From positions 5,332,001-5,396,000 of the forward strand of contig NZ_CP109013.1 in NCBI RefSeq assembly GCF_036226745.1: a DNA stretch of 64,000 bases, given 5' to 3'. The position numbers were made by a program, and so were the translations under genes. This DNA comes from Streptomyces sp. NBC_00683. GTDB taxonomy: Bacteria > Actinomycetota > Actinomycetes > Streptomycetales > Streptomycetaceae. Below, one piece after another: positions 18,099-27,486 of this stretch (position 1 is the first letter of the stretch; each line of letters begins with the position of its first letter). The notes under the pieces are model-generated. The model saw nothing but the letters and a program-made list of their open reading frames with translations, was not told where the DNA came from and did not search any database.

Positions 18099-19646
18099 AT
18101 GAGCGCCCCAACCCCGGCACCCGGTGACGAAAGCCCACGCGAGGGCTACTACCCCGACCCGTCCATTCCCGGATACGTCCGGTACTGGAACGGTGCGTCT
18201 TGGGTTCCCGGTACGAGCCGGCCCGCACCCAGGCAGGGCGAGGCGACCCCTGCGCCGCCGCCTGAATCGGCGGAGGGCGCCGCCCCGCAGCCGACGGCGC
18301 GGCGGACCGCCCCGGTGGACGAGACCGGGCCGATGTTCTTCGACGAGGCCGACGGGCTCGGCGGGGGCGGTGAGGCGGGTGCCACCGGTGGCCGCCCGGA
18401 GCCCGCGACGGCCTGGCAGGCCGACACGTCACGGCAGACCGGCTTCGGCGGCGACCGTGACCGCCGTGTCTCGTGGGGCGGCCCGGATCCCCGTACGCCC
18501 GGCGACGGCGCACCGTCGTCCGCCGCCGCTCCGGCGGACCGTTCTCCGGCCGCCGGTGCGTCCGAGGATCCGCGCCGGCCCGCGGCCCCGGACCCGACGC
18601 GCGGCGCCCTTCCCGGTATGCGGGACGGCAACGGTGACGTGACCGACGGCACCGTCCACATCCGGGGCGACAGGACCGGCGGCAGCGGTGACGCCGACCG
18701 TCCGCCGACCGACGGCACGGTCACGATCCGTGCCGTGGGACGGGACGGCGGCACCCGTCCGCCGCGTCCGCGCGATGAGGGAGCGCCCGCCGACGGCACG
18801 ATGGCGATCCGCGCCGTGCAGCCCGGTGCCGCGTCCCCGCCGCAGGCCCAGAACCCGCCCCAGGCACAGGCCCGGCCCCAGGCGCCGGCACAGGCGCAGC
18901 CACCGGCGCAGACGCCTCAGCTGAACACGCCCCTGACTCCCGGTCCCGGCGGCGGGTCCGCGTCCTGGGCGCAGCAGGCGCATCAGCTCGGCCGGCCCGA
19001 GCAGGCGGCCCGCCCGCAGCAGCAACAGCCGCAGCAGCACCGGCCGCAGCACCCCGTGCCCGCCCAGCAGCAGAGCGCCCGGCCCGAACAGCCGCAGCCG
19101 CCCGTCGTGCCCTGGAAGCCTCCGGTCGAGGACCCCTTCCAGCAGCTCGCCCGGGCCCAGGCGTCCGCCCGGCCCGCAGGGCTCGGCAAGCGGCTGACCG
19201 CCCGGATCCTGGACACGGTCCTGCTCGGCGCGGTCGTCGGTGCGGTCGGATTCCCGCTGGTCACACAGGCGATGGACCACATCGACAAGAAGATCGAGGC
19301 GGCCAAGCAGTCCGGCGAGACGGTCACCGTCTGGCTCCTGGACGCCACCACGGCCGGGCTGTTCGGTGCCGTGCTCGGCGCCTTCCTGGTGCTCGGCTTC
19401 GTGCTGGAGGCGCTGCCCACCGCCAAGTGGGGCCGCACGCTGGGCAAGAAGCTCTGCGGTCTCGAGGTGCGGGACATCGAGTCGCACGGACCGCCCACGA
19501 TCGGGGCGGCGCTGCGCCGCTGGCTCGTGTACGGGGTGCTGGGCCTCCTCGTCATCGGCGTGGTCAACGTGCTGTGGTGCCTGTTCGACCGCCCGTGGCG
19601 TCAGTGCTGGCACGACAAGGCGGCGGGTACGTTCGTCGCCGGCTGA
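18099..19646 (+). CDS. DUF2510/RDD-family membrane protein with a repetitive linker
   Basis: This 515-aa protein starts with a DUF2510-like motif (EGYYPDPSIPGYVRYWNGAS), then a long low-complexity linker rich in Pro, Gln, Ala and Gly. The linker contains three related units, DGTVHIRG, DGTVTIRA and DGTMAIRA, about 25 residues apart, followed by Q/P runs. The last 150 residues are an RDD domain with membrane helices (LGKRLTARILDTVLLGAVVG, RTLGKKLCGLEVRD, WRQCWHDKAAGTFVAG). RDD proteins are integral membrane proteins, some linked to transport. ATG 18099 follows AAGAGATACGGGA. Confidence 0.85.
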   Translation: MSAPTPAPGDESPREGYYPDPSIPGYVRYWNGASWVPGTSRPAPRQGEATPAPPPESAEGAAPQPTARRTAPVDETGPMFFDEADGLGGGGEAGATGGRPEPATAWQADTSRQTGFGGDRDRRVSWGGPDPRTPGDGAPSSAAAPADRSPAAGASEDPRRPAAPDPTRGALPGMRDGNGDVTDGTVHIRGDRTGGSGDADRPPTDGTVTIRAVGRDGGTRPPRPRDEGAPADGTMAIRAVQPGAASPPQAQNPPQAQARPQAPAQAQPPAQTPQLNTPLTPGPGGGSASWAQQAHQLGRPEQAARPQQQQPQQHRPQHPVPAQQQSARPEQPQPPVVPWKPPVEDPFQQLARAQASARPAGLGKRLTARILDTVLLGAVVGAVGFPLVTQAMDHIDKKIEAAKQSGETVTVWLLDATTAGLFGAVLGAFLVLGFVLEALPTAKWGRTLGKKLCGLEVRDIESHGPPTIGAALRRWLVYGVLGLLVIGVVNVLWCLFDRPWRQCWHDKAAGTFVAG

Positions 19647-19757
19647 GGGCGGGTCAGCCGTCGGGGGGCGGGCCCCGCTTACGCCGTGTGCCGACCTCCG
19701 TCCCCCGAAAGCACCTGAGCCGTTGCGGGCCTCCGCGGGGCGGGGTGCACTGCCCCC

Positions 19758-20423
19758 ATGAGCAACGAACCGCCGCCGCCACCCGGACAGCCGCCCGAGG
19801 ACGATCCCTTCTCCAAGAGGCCGCCGCACGGCTCCGAGCCCCCGTCCGGCGGCTCGCCCTACGGCAGCGGGCCGCCGCCGCCACCGCCGCACGACCGGGA
19901 TCCGTTCGGCGGCAGCGGGCAGTACGGCGGTACGGATCCGCTGGCCGGGATGCCGCCGCTCGCGGAGCCGGGCAAGAGGATCCTGGCGCGGCTGATCGAC
20001 CTTCTCATCATCTCGATCCCGCTGTACTTGATCTCGCTGCCGTTCGGCGGCGCGGTCGACGTCACCTCGGACGGCGACGACGACTTCGGCGATGCCATCG
20101 GCAACACCTACAGCGGGCATCAGCTGCTCTGGTCGCTGATCGGCCTGGTGGTCTACGTCGCCTACGACACGTATCTGACGCACAAGGACGGGCGGACGCT
20201 CGGCAAGCGGCTGCTGAAGATGCGCGTGGCGATGCTCAACGACGGCTCGGTGCCCGACACCGGCTCGGCGCTGATGCGGGCCGTCGTGCTGTGGGTCCCG
20301 GCGCTGCTGTGCTGCCCCTGCCTGTGGTGGCTGATCAACATCGTTCTGATGTTCACGGACAAGCCGTACCGGCAGGCGCTGCAGGACAAGGCGTCCAAGA
20401 CGGTCGTGGTCGCCATCCAGTGA
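19758..20423 (+). CDS. RDD-family membrane protein
   Basis: This 221-aa protein has a Pro/Gly-rich cytoplasmic N-terminus (about 70 residues) and an RDD domain: EPGKRILARLIDLLIISIPL, a second helix around GHQLLWSLIGLVVYVAYDTY, GRTLGKRLLKMRVAML and helix-forming VVLWVPALLCCPCLWWLINI, then YRQALQDKASKTVVV. It is a shorter paralogue of the gene just upstream, 111 nt away on the same strand, suggesting tandem duplication. Function is unknown beyond membrane location. Confidence 0.85.
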   Translation: MSNEPPPPPGQPPEDDPFSKRPPHGSEPPSGGSPYGSGPPPPPPHDRDPFGGSGQYGGTDPLAGMPPLAEPGKRILARLIDLLIISIPLYLISLPFGGAVDVTSDGDDDFGDAIGNTYSGHQLLWSLIGLVVYVAYDTYLTHKDGRTLGKRLLKMRVAMLNDGSVPDTGSALMRAVVLWVPALLCCPCLWWLINIVLMFTDKPYRQALQDKASKTVVVAIQ

Positions 20424-20435
20424 GGCCGGGGCCGT

Positions 20436-20726
20436 TCAGCGGTGCAGTGAATGCTCGCCGACGCGCTCCGTGTGCGCGGTGGCGATCTCGATGTCCTCGA
20501 TCGTGCGGTGGGTGCGGACAGCGGCAGGCGCCGGTGCCGTCCGGACCTTCGTGCGCTTGGGCAGGGGTACGGTCACGGCCACCAGCAGACCGAGCCCCAG
20601 GGCCGCGGTGCAGATGACGGCCACACCGATGCCCGAGTTCGTGCGGGACAGCAGCAGCATGGCGAGGGTCGCGAAGACGACGGTGACCGAACCGTAGGAG
20701 AACTGTGCGGCAGTCGGACGCGGCAT
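20436..20726 (-). CDS. Small membrane protein of unknown function
   Basis: This 96-aa protein has two hydrophobic helices (about residues 12-28 and 33-53) followed by a charged cytoplasmic tail of about 40 residues. It converges on the second RDD gene with 12 nt between the stops. No known motif is recognised. Confidence 0.65.
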   Translation of the reverse strand: MPRPTAAQFSYGSVTVVFATLAMLLLSRTNSGIGVAVICTAALGLGLLVAVTVPLPKRTKVRTAPAPAAVRTHRTIEDIEIATAHTERVGEHSLHR

Positions 20727-21108
20727 GGCGGTATCCGTCCTCGGGGCATCGGCTGGGGGAGTCTCTCAACACGGTCGCACTGTCAATCGACTCTACGACG
20801 GTGGATGCCCGGGAGGAACACGTAGTAAGCGTGACCTAACCCACGGTACCGGTGCACGGGGGGCGCACTGAGTCACGCGATCGCCGATCGGGCGGCGTGG
20901 CGCGCCGGTTGTACCGGACGACGGCAAAGCCTCGAACGTCCGGATAGCGGAATTCGGCTCCTGCATAGTGCAGTTGGCCTGTGCAAGTCAAGATCTGTCT
21001 TTTCTCTCATACTTCCGATCGAATGTCGTCACTTGTGACGCGTTGACGCGCGCGGCTTTTCTCAACCCCCTGGCCGCGGACGCGAAACGCCGGGGAGGAC
21101 TGCATCAA
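20727..21108. promoter_or_regulatory. Upstream region of the M6 protease with palindrome CGTCACTTGTGACG
   Basis: No gene is seen in these 382 nt. A perfect 14-nt palindrome lies at 21027-21040, next to TTGACG (21043-21048) and an A+T-richer stretch (about 20985-21022). The palindrome resembles a dimeric regulator site and sits about 70 nt before the start codon. A GGGGAGG ribosome site is at 21092-21098. Confidence 0.45.
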
Positions 21109-23508
21109 GTGATCACTCAGAGACGGGCGCTACGCGCCACCGCGGTAGCCGTGGCGCTGGCCGCCACCGCCGCGACGGCGTCGGTTTTCGCCACCGCTCA
21201 GGCGGATGACAAGGCGTCGGGATCCGGCGCCTCCATCGTTGACCGACGGGATCCCGCACCGGTCAAGGCGAGCGAGCACGACCTGGAAGGCCCCTTCAGC
21301 AAGGAGCAGGACGCTCAGCGTCAGGCCGCGCTGGAGCAGGTGCTGGCCGGTGACAAGAAGGTCTCGACCCGCGGCGGCTCCAAGGTCGTCAAGCTCGGCA
21401 GCAACAAGTACGTCGAGCTCGGCCGGGAGAAGACCGACAAGATCTTCACCATTCTCGTGGAGTTCGGCGACCAGGTCGACGACACCACGATGTTCGACCC
21501 GGACGGCGAGGGCCCCAAGCCGCCGGTCAAGAAGTACGGCGGCACGCCCGGCCCGCAGCACAACGAGATAGCCGAGCCGGACCCGGCGAAGGACAACAGC
21601 ACCGCCTGGCAGGCCGACTACAACCAGGCGCACTTCCAGGACCTCTACTTCGGTGAGGGCAAGGGCAAGAATTCGCTGAAGACCTACTACGAGAAGACGT
21701 CCTCCGGGCGCTACTCGGTCGACGGCGAGGTCTCGGACTGGGTCAAGGTCCCGTACAACGAGGCCCGTTACGGCTCCAACTACTGCGGTTCCACCAACTG
21801 CGCCAACGTGTGGGACACGGTCCGCGACGGCGTCAACGCCTGGGTCGCCGACCAGAAGGCCAAGGGCCGCACGCTGGAGCAGATCAAGGCGGACCTCGCC
21901 CAGTACGACCAGTGGGACCGCTACGACTTCGACGGCGACGGCAACTTCAACGAGGCCGACGGCTACATCGACCACTTCCAGCTGGTCCACGCCGGTGAGG
22001 ACGAGTCGGCGGGCGGCGGCGCACAGGGCACCGACGCGCTGTGGGCGCACCGCTGGTACGCGTACGGCACCAACGCCGGCGCGACCGGCCCGGCCGGCAA
22101 CAAGGCCGGTGGCGCCCAGATCGGCGACACGGGCATCTGGGTCGGCGACTACACCGCGCAGCCCGAGAACGGCGGCCTGGGTGTCTTCGCCCACGAGTAC
22201 GCCCACGACCTCGGTCTGCCGGACCTGTACGACACCTCCGGCGGCGGCGAGAACTCGGTCGGCTTCTGGTCCCTGATGTCGGCGGGCTCCTGGCTCGGCA
22301 CCGGCACGGGCGAGATCGGCAACCTGCCGGGCGACATGACCGCCTGGGACAAGCTGCAGCTGGGCTGGCTCGACTACGCCACGGCCAAGGCCGCGACGGA
22401 CTCGGTCCACAAGCTGGGCGTCTCGGAGTACAACACCAAGAACAAGCAGGCGCTCGTCGTCGAGCTGCCCGACAAGGCCGTCACCACGACTGTCACGAAG
22501 CCCGCCGAGGGCTCGAAGCAGTGGTGGAGCGACATGGGCGACGACCTGTCGAACACCCTGACCCGCTCGGTCGACCTGACCGGCAAGACGTCCGCCTCGC
22601 TGGACCTGTCCGGCTGGTACGACATCGAGGCCGACTACGACTACCTCTACACCGAGGTGTCCGAGAACGGCGGCTCCAGCTGGACCGCGCTCGACGGCAA
22701 GGCCGACGGCCTGGCCATCCCGCGCGACGCCAGTGACAAGCCGGCCCTGACCGACGTCTCGGGCGCGTACAAGAAGCTCTCGTACTCGCTGGACGCGTAC
22801 GCGGGCAAGAAGTTCGACCTCCGCTTCCGCTACCAGACGGACGGCGGCGCGGGCGGCAAGGGCTTCACGGCGGACGCCATCACGGTCAACGCCGACGGTG
22901 CCGCGCTCTTCACGGACAACGCGGAGGGCGACGACAACGGCTGGACGGCCAAGGGCTTCTCGCGGATCGGTGAGTCGTTCACCAACGACTACCCGCAGTA
23001 CTACATCGCCGAGAACCGCCAGTACGTGTCGTACGACGAGACCCTCGAGGTCGGGCCGTACAACTTCGGCTTCTCCACCACCCGCCCCGACTGGGTCGAG
23101 CACTACTCGTACCAGAACGGTCTGATGGTGTGGCTCTGGGACACCGCCCAGAAGGACAACAACACCTCGCAGCACCACGGACAGGGCCTGATCCTGCCGG
23201 TGGACTCGCACGCCAAGCCGCTGAAGTGGACGAACGGCTCGCTCCTGCGCAACAAGATCCAGCCCTTCGACGCGCCGTTCAGCTGGTACCCGAACAAGGG
23301 CTTCACGCTGCACAACGCGGACGTGGCGCTCAAGATCAAGCCTTCGCTGGGCGTCCCGGTCTTCGACGACCGCAAGGGCACCTACTGGTACGCGGAGAAC
23401 CCCACGGGAAGTGTCAAGGTCACTGACACCAACACCCGGATCTCGATCATCAGCGAGCCGCTCAGCGGCTCCACGATGACCGTGAAGGTCGGACCCTCGA
23501 CCAAGTAG
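21109..23508 (+). CDS. Secreted M6-family (immune inhibitor A-like) metalloprotease
   Basis: This 799-aa exported zinc protease starts at GTG 21109 behind GGGGAGG. Residues 1-32 form a signal peptide (RALRATAVAVALAATAATAS). A propeptide-like region follows, then the M6 catalytic domain with HEYAHDLGLPD (His362 onward), the HExxH zinc motif of the family. Downstream are beta-rich regions typical of immune inhibitor A, including a carbohydrate-binding-like part (about 500-620). The mature enzyme should digest proteins outside the cell; in streptomycetes such proteases act in nutrient release and aerial development. Confidence 0.93.
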   Translation: MITQRRALRATAVAVALAATAATASVFATAQADDKASGSGASIVDRRDPAPVKASEHDLEGPFSKEQDAQRQAALEQVLAGDKKVSTRGGSKVVKLGSNKYVELGREKTDKIFTILVEFGDQVDDTTMFDPDGEGPKPPVKKYGGTPGPQHNEIAEPDPAKDNSTAWQADYNQAHFQDLYFGEGKGKNSLKTYYEKTSSGRYSVDGEVSDWVKVPYNEARYGSNYCGSTNCANVWDTVRDGVNAWVADQKAKGRTLEQIKADLAQYDQWDRYDFDGDGNFNEADGYIDHFQLVHAGEDESAGGGAQGTDALWAHRWYAYGTNAGATGPAGNKAGGAQIGDTGIWVGDYTAQPENGGLGVFAHEYAHDLGLPDLYDTSGGGENSVGFWSLMSAGSWLGTGTGEIGNLPGDMTAWDKLQLGWLDYATAKAATDSVHKLGVSEYNTKNKQALVVELPDKAVTTTVTKPAEGSKQWWSDMGDDLSNTLTRSVDLTGKTSASLDLSGWYDIEADYDYLYTEVSENGGSSWTALDGKADGLAIPRDASDKPALTDVSGAYKKLSYSLDAYAGKKFDLRFRYQTDGGAGGKGFTADAITVNADGAALFTDNAEGDDNGWTAKGFSRIGESFTNDYPQYYIAENRQYVSYDETLEVGPYNFGFSTTRPDWVEHYSYQNGLMVWLWDTAQKDNNTSQHHGQGLILPVDSHAKPLKWTNGSLLRNKIQPFDAPFSWYPNKGFTLHNADVALKIKPSLGVPVFDDRKGTYWYAENPTGSVKVTDTNTRISIISEPLSGSTMTVKVGPSTK

Positions 23509-23533
23509 TCAGCAACACCGCAGGTCAGAACAT

Positions 23534-23569
23534 GATCGGCCGTCGCCCTCTAGCGGGCGGCGGCCGATC
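23534..23569 (+). terminator. Terminator after the M6 protease
   Basis: Fifteen-nt arms (23534-23548, 23555-23569) pair with one mismatch around a 6-nt loop and are followed by GTGTTT. It lies 25 nt after the stop codon. Confidence 0.75.
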
Positions 23570-23630
23570 GTGTTTAGGTGCGTCTTGTTCGATCCTTATT
23601 GACGCGATGTCTCACGGGGGAGCTCGAAGC

Positions 23631-23975
23631 ATGGCAGGCGGAGGTTTCTGCAGGTTGCCCAACGGCACGGTGGTGGTGGCGGTCGCCCTCAACCGGCCTG
23701 CGGACGGAACGGGGCCCGGCGGCCCGGTGCGCGTACTGGTGCACGCGGCCACCCGGGCACGGGCCCTGACCAGGCTGCGCAACCTGGGGCTGCGCGCCGT
23801 CTACCTCCGCGGAAACTCCCAGCCGCCGACCGAGGACGAGGTCACTGCGGTGCTGCACCACCCGGACGGGCTGCTCTGGCGGACCGCGCCGCAGGCCGGG
23901 CAGGAGCTCTGGCACCCGATCCGGGCCCTGCTGGGACCCACCGGATACGCGGGACCGGTCCGTCCGGCCGCCTGA
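23631..23975 (+). CDS. Small protein of unknown function
   Basis: This 114-aa protein starts at ATG 23631, 8 nt after GGGGGAG, and has no membrane segment. It has a beta-strand-rich N-terminus (LPNGTVVVAVALNRP), a basic helix (ATRARALTRLRNLGLRAVYLRG) and an acidic TEDEVTAVLHHP segment. No family is recognised. It is monocistronic and converges on pncA. Confidence 0.65.
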   Translation: MAGGGFCRLPNGTVVVAVALNRPADGTGPGGPVRVLVHAATRARALTRLRNLGLRAVYLRGNSQPPTEDEVTAVLHHPDGLLWRTAPQAGQELWHPIRALLGPTGYAGPVRPAA

Positions 23976-23990
23976 GGGCCCCGGGAGCGG

Positions 23991-24575
23991 TCAGACGACC
24001 GGCTTGCCGGACAGTTCCACGCCCGCGGTGCGGAGCTCGTTCAGGGCCCGCTCAGTGGTTCCCTCGGCGACGCCGGCCGTCAGGTCCAGCAGCACGTGCG
24101 TGGTGAAGCCCTCACGGGCGGCGTCCAGCGCGGTGGCGCGCACACAGTGGTCCGTGGCGATACCGACGACGTCGACAGCGGTGACGGAGCGTTCCCGCAG
24201 CCACTGGGCGAGCCCGACGCCGTTCTCGTCGACGCCCTCGAACCCGCTGTACGCCGCGGCGTACGCCCCCTTGTCGAAGACGGTGTCGATCGCGCCGGAG
24301 GCGACGGCGGGAGCGAAGTTCGGGTGGAATCCCACGCCCTCCGTACCGGCGACGCAGTGCACCGGCCAGGAGTGCTCGAAGTCGGGCTGCGCGGAGAAGT
24401 GGTCACCCGGGTCGATGTGGTGGTCGCGGGTGGCCACCACGTGCCGGTAACCGGCCTGGGCGGCCCCGATCAGGTCGGTGATGGCGGCGGCGACATCGGC
24501 GCCGCCCGCCACCGCGAGGCTGCCGCCCTCGCAGAAGTCGTTCTGAACGTCAACGACGATCAAGGCGCGATGCAT
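23991..24575 (-). CDS. pncA: Nicotinamidase (isochorismatase fold)
   Basis: This 194-aa cytosolic enzyme converts nicotinamide to nicotinate and ammonia in NAD salvage. The start of the fold is ALIVVDVQNDFCEGGSLAV with the catalytic Asp; the nucleophilic Cys lies in GIATDHCVRATALDA, after a conserved cis-peptide region. Metal-binding Asp/His residues occur in ATRDHHIDPGDHFS. It lies 189 nt downstream of pncB on the same strand; pncB uses its product nicotinate, so the pair forms a complete branch of the pathway. Confidence 0.93.
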   Translation of the reverse strand: MHRALIVVDVQNDFCEGGSLAVAGGADVAAAITDLIGAAQAGYRHVVATRDHHIDPGDHFSAQPDFEHSWPVHCVAGTEGVGFHPNFAPAVASGAIDTVFDKGAYAAAYSGFEGVDENGVGLAQWLRERSVTAVDVVGIATDHCVRATALDAAREGFTTHVLLDLTAGVAEGTTERALNELRTAGVELSGKPVV

Positions 24576-24764
24576 GACGGGTGTCCTTCGGTGGGGGTTG
24601 GGCGGGGATCCGGCGGGGATTCGGCGGGCGAAACGGGACAGTGGGGACGCCAACGAGCCTAGAGACTCGACGGAGAGTGCGGGAGGGGTCGCACCCGGCC
24701 GGTATGGGCCCCGTACCCCGCCCGACCGGAACGAAGCCGCGACCGGGCCCCCGCCCGCCTCTCC

Positions 24765-26093
24765 TCACGCGTACTCCGTGGGGATCACCGGCTCCCCCCG
24801 CGACAGCTGGATCGCCGACATCGGCAGCCCCTTGCGCGCCGCGACGTGCCGCTCACGCGCGGCCTCCAGCGGCTCGCGGGCGACCACCTCGCCGCCCCTG
24901 ACCAGCTCGACCAGCAGCTGCCGGTCCGCGAGCTCCTCCGGGACGGGCCCCGTGCCGATCACCTCGGCCTCGGCCACCCCGTACCCGTCCAGCCGGCGCG
25001 CCGCCCACTTGCGGCCGCCCCTCGACGACTTCGCGCCCAGCGACTTCTTCACGACGGGCAGCAGCGGATCGGCCGGATCGGCGGAGCCCGCACGGGCCAC
25101 CAGCTTGTAGACCATCGAGCACGTCGGGTGCCCGCTCCCGGTCACCAGCTGCGTGCCGACCCCGTACGCGTCGACGGGCGCGGCGGCCAGCGAGGCGATC
25201 GCGTACTCGTCGAGGTCCGACGTCACCACGATCTTCGTCTGCGTGGCGCCCAGCTCGTCCAGCTGCTGCCGCACCCGGTGGGCGACCAGCAGCAGGTCCC
25301 CCGAGTCGATCCGTACGGCTCCGAGCTCCGGCCCCGCGACCTCCACCGCCGTACGGACCGCCTCGGTCACGTCGTACGTGTCGACCAGCAGTGACGTACC
25401 GCGGCCGAGCGAGTCCACCTGCGCCCGGAACGCGTCCCGCTCGCTGTCGTGCAGCAGCGTGAAGGCGTGGGCGCTCGTCCCGACGGTCGGGATGTTGTAC
25501 CGGAAGCCGGCCGCCAGGTCCGAGGTGGTGTGGAAGCCGCCGATGTACGCGGCACGGGCCGCAGCGACCGCGGACAGCTCATGGGTGCGCCGCGCGCCCA
25601 TCTCGATCAGCCGGCGGCCACCCGCCGCGGCCGACATCCGGGAAGCGGCCGCGGCGATCGCCGAGTCGTGGTTGAGGATCGAGAGGATCACGGTCTCCAG
25701 CAGCACGCACTCGGCGAAGGAGCCCTCGACCCGCAGGAGCGGCGAGCCCGGGAAGTACACCTCGCCCTCCGGGTAGCCCCAGATGTCACCGCTGAACCGG
25801 TAGTCGGCCAGCCAGTCGATCGTGGAGGCGTCGACGATGTGCTGGTCGCGCAGGAAGCCGAGCATCTCGTCGTCGAAGTGGAAGTTCTCCACGGCGTCCA
25901 GCACCCGTCCGGTGCCGGCGACGACGCCGTAGCGCCGCCCCTCGGGCAGCCGCCGGGTGAAGGCCTCGAAGACGGAGCGCCGGTCCGCGGTGCCCGCCTT
26001 CAGTGCCGCCTGCACCATCGTGAGCTCGTACTGGTCGGTGAAGAGTGCGGTCGACGGCACACCGACCCGTCGCCCAAGGTCCGCTGAGTTCAT
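24765..26093 (-). CDS. pncB: Nicotinate phosphoribosyltransferase
   Basis: This 442-aa enzyme joins nicotinate and PRPP to give nicotinate mononucleotide. Family landmarks include TALFTDQYELTMVQAALKAG near the N-terminus, RIDSGDLLLVAHRVR and the C-terminal PRPP-binding region DAYGVGTQLVTGSG. Length is normal. It diverges from clpS and precedes pncA, forming the salvage route nicotinamide to nicotinate to NaMN. Confidence 0.94.
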   Translation of the reverse strand: MNSADLGRRVGVPSTALFTDQYELTMVQAALKAGTADRRSVFEAFTRRLPEGRRYGVVAGTGRVLDAVENFHFDDEMLGFLRDQHIVDASTIDWLADYRFSGDIWGYPEGEVYFPGSPLLRVEGSFAECVLLETVILSILNHDSAIAAAASRMSAAAGGRRLIEMGARRTHELSAVAAARAAYIGGFHTTSDLAAGFRYNIPTVGTSAHAFTLLHDSERDAFRAQVDSLGRGTSLLVDTYDVTEAVRTAVEVAGPELGAVRIDSGDLLLVAHRVRQQLDELGATQTKIVVTSDLDEYAIASLAAAPVDAYGVGTQLVTGSGHPTCSMVYKLVARAGSADPADPLLPVVKKSLGAKSSRGGRKWAARRLDGYGVAEAEVIGTGPVPEELADRQLLVELVRGGEVVAREPLEAARERHVAARKGLPMSAIQLSRGEPVIPTEYA

Positions 26094-26202
26094 GGCAGGG
26101 ATGCTACCCCCTATTCGTCAAAGTGACGAGATCTAGGGCTGTCGGGACGGCGGAGGGGCTCCGTTTGTGCGCCGGGCCCCTCCTGGTGGCAGCATGGGGT
26201 AG

Positions 26203-26511
26203 GTGAGCGTTGCTGCCCCCGTAGAGATCGAACGTCCCGAATCGGCCGAGGAGACCTTCGCCGTCCCCGAGCCCGATGTCCCCTGGGTGACGCTGGTGCA
26301 CAACGACCCGGTCAACCTCATGAGCTATGTGACGTATGTCTTCCAGGCCTACTTCGGCTACTCGAAGGACAAGGCGCACAAGTTGATGCTGGACGTCCAT
26401 CAGAAGGGCCGCGCGGTCGTCTCCAGCGGCAGCCGCGAGGAGATGGAGCGCGACGTCCAGGCCATGCACGGCTACGGGCTCTGGGCCACGCTGACCCAGG
26501 ACCGCAACTGA
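26203..26511 (+). CDS. clpS: ClpS adaptor
   Basis: This 102-aa adaptor delivers N-degron proteins to the ClpCP or ClpAP protease. The core [21 protein letters not shown] is the conserved N-degron pocket with the NDP motif; the helix [23 protein letters not shown] and the tail complete the fold. The GTG 26203 start is preceded by GGGTAG. A DUF2017 gene follows 43 nt downstream, an order I recall as common in actinobacteria. Confidence 0.95.
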   Translation: MSVAAPVEIERPESAEETFAVPEPDVPWVTLVHNDPVNLMSYVTYVFQAYFGYSKDKAHKLMLDVHQKGRAVVSSGSREEMERDVQAMHGYGLWATLTQDRN

Positions 26512-26554
26512 CCTGACCGCTGTCCCTCCGCCCGACCCATCCATCGGAGAATCC

Positions 26555-27142
26555 ATGGCCGGCCACTTCGAGGCCACCCCCGGCGGCGGCGCGTCCGTCG
26601 CTCTCGACGAGGTCGAGATCGCGATCCTGCGCTCCCTCGCCGTCCAGCTCCTGGAACTGGTGGGCCCCGGCGACGAACCCGCCGACGGCGAGGACCCGCT
26701 CGCCTCCCTCTTCGCCGAGGGCCCGAGCGAACCGCCCACCGACCCGGCGCTCGCCAGGCTCTTCCCCGAGGCGTACGGGGACGAGGACAAGGAACTGCGC
26801 GAGGCTTCGGCGGAGTTCCGCCGCTTCACCGAGAACGACCTGCGCACCCGCAAGCGCGAGGACGCCCTCCTCGTCGTACGGACGCTCGACGCGCTCACGC
26901 CGACCGGGGACGGCGGCGCGGTGCTCACCCTCACCGCCGACGAGTGCCGCAGCTGGCTGGGCTCCCTCAACGACCTCAGGCTGACCATCGGCACCCGTCT
27001 CGAGGTGTCCGACGAGGACGAGGGGCAGGACGGATCGCTCTACCGGCTTCCCGACAGCGATCCGCGCAAGCCGATGGTGATGGCCTATCTCTGGCTGGGC
27101 GCCCTCCAGGAAACGCTCATCGAAACACTGATGCCCCACTGA
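26555..27142 (+). CDS. DUF2017 family protein
   Basis: This 195-aa cytosolic, acidic and helical protein belongs to DUF2017, found beside clpS in actinobacteria. ATG 26555 follows ATCGGAGA. Conserved-looking parts are EVEIAILRSLAVQLLELVG at the N-terminus, the FRRFTENDLRTRKREDALLV helix and KPMVMAYLWLGALQETLI near the end. Its link with clpS suggests a role near protein turnover, but this is inference. Confidence 0.85.
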   Translation: MAGHFEATPGGGASVALDEVEIAILRSLAVQLLELVGPGDEPADGEDPLASLFAEGPSEPPTDPALARLFPEAYGDEDKELREASAEFRRFTENDLRTRKREDALLVVRTLDALTPTGDGGAVLTLTADECRSWLGSLNDLRLTIGTRLEVSDEDEGQDGSLYRLPDSDPRKPMVMAYLWLGALQETLIETLMPH

Positions 27143-27486
27143 GGTGTTCCGTGCCGGCGCCGTGTTCGGACCGCCGTCTTCCGGCCGTGCTCCGTTCGCT
27201 CAACGGATGCTCAAATCCGAATAACGATCCCGTCACCTGAATAGCCTTCTTTGCAGCGGCTGGAAACTCTTGTCCGCTTTTTCCTGTGGCGTGCGCCACA
27301 TAATGTCCGATGGCTCGCCCGAGCGCCCGTGATAAATCTTCACGACCGCCCGGGGACGCCACCCCTGTCCCCGGGGGCGCTACAAGCCGGCCGAACGCCG
27401 GCGGCACTCCATCCATATCCGGGGGGATCAGGACCTGATCCGACGCCTACGAGGGCGCGGATCGGCGTGGAGAAAGGCGCACCACC
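27143..27486 (+). promoter_or_regulatory. Upstream region of the amino-acid permease with a 16-nt inverted repeat
   Basis: No gene is seen in these 344 nt. TGTGGCG-TG-CGCCACA is a perfect inverted repeat at 27285-27300, about 190 nt before the permease start, and follows a T-rich stretch (GTCCGCTTTTTCC). It could be a nitrogen- or amino-acid-regulator site. Ribosome site GGAGAAAGG precedes the ATG. Confidence 0.4.

Noticed and set aside
18840..19080. Tandem DNA repeat in the RDD gene
   Set aside because: The region is Pro/Gln/Ala-rich coding sequence with similar codons, but not an exact DNA repeat array.
21130..23313. 727-codon open frame antisense to the M6 protease
   Set aside because: The sense strand has a signal peptide, HExxH motif and normal codon use; the antisense product is low-complexity Val/Leu/Arg.
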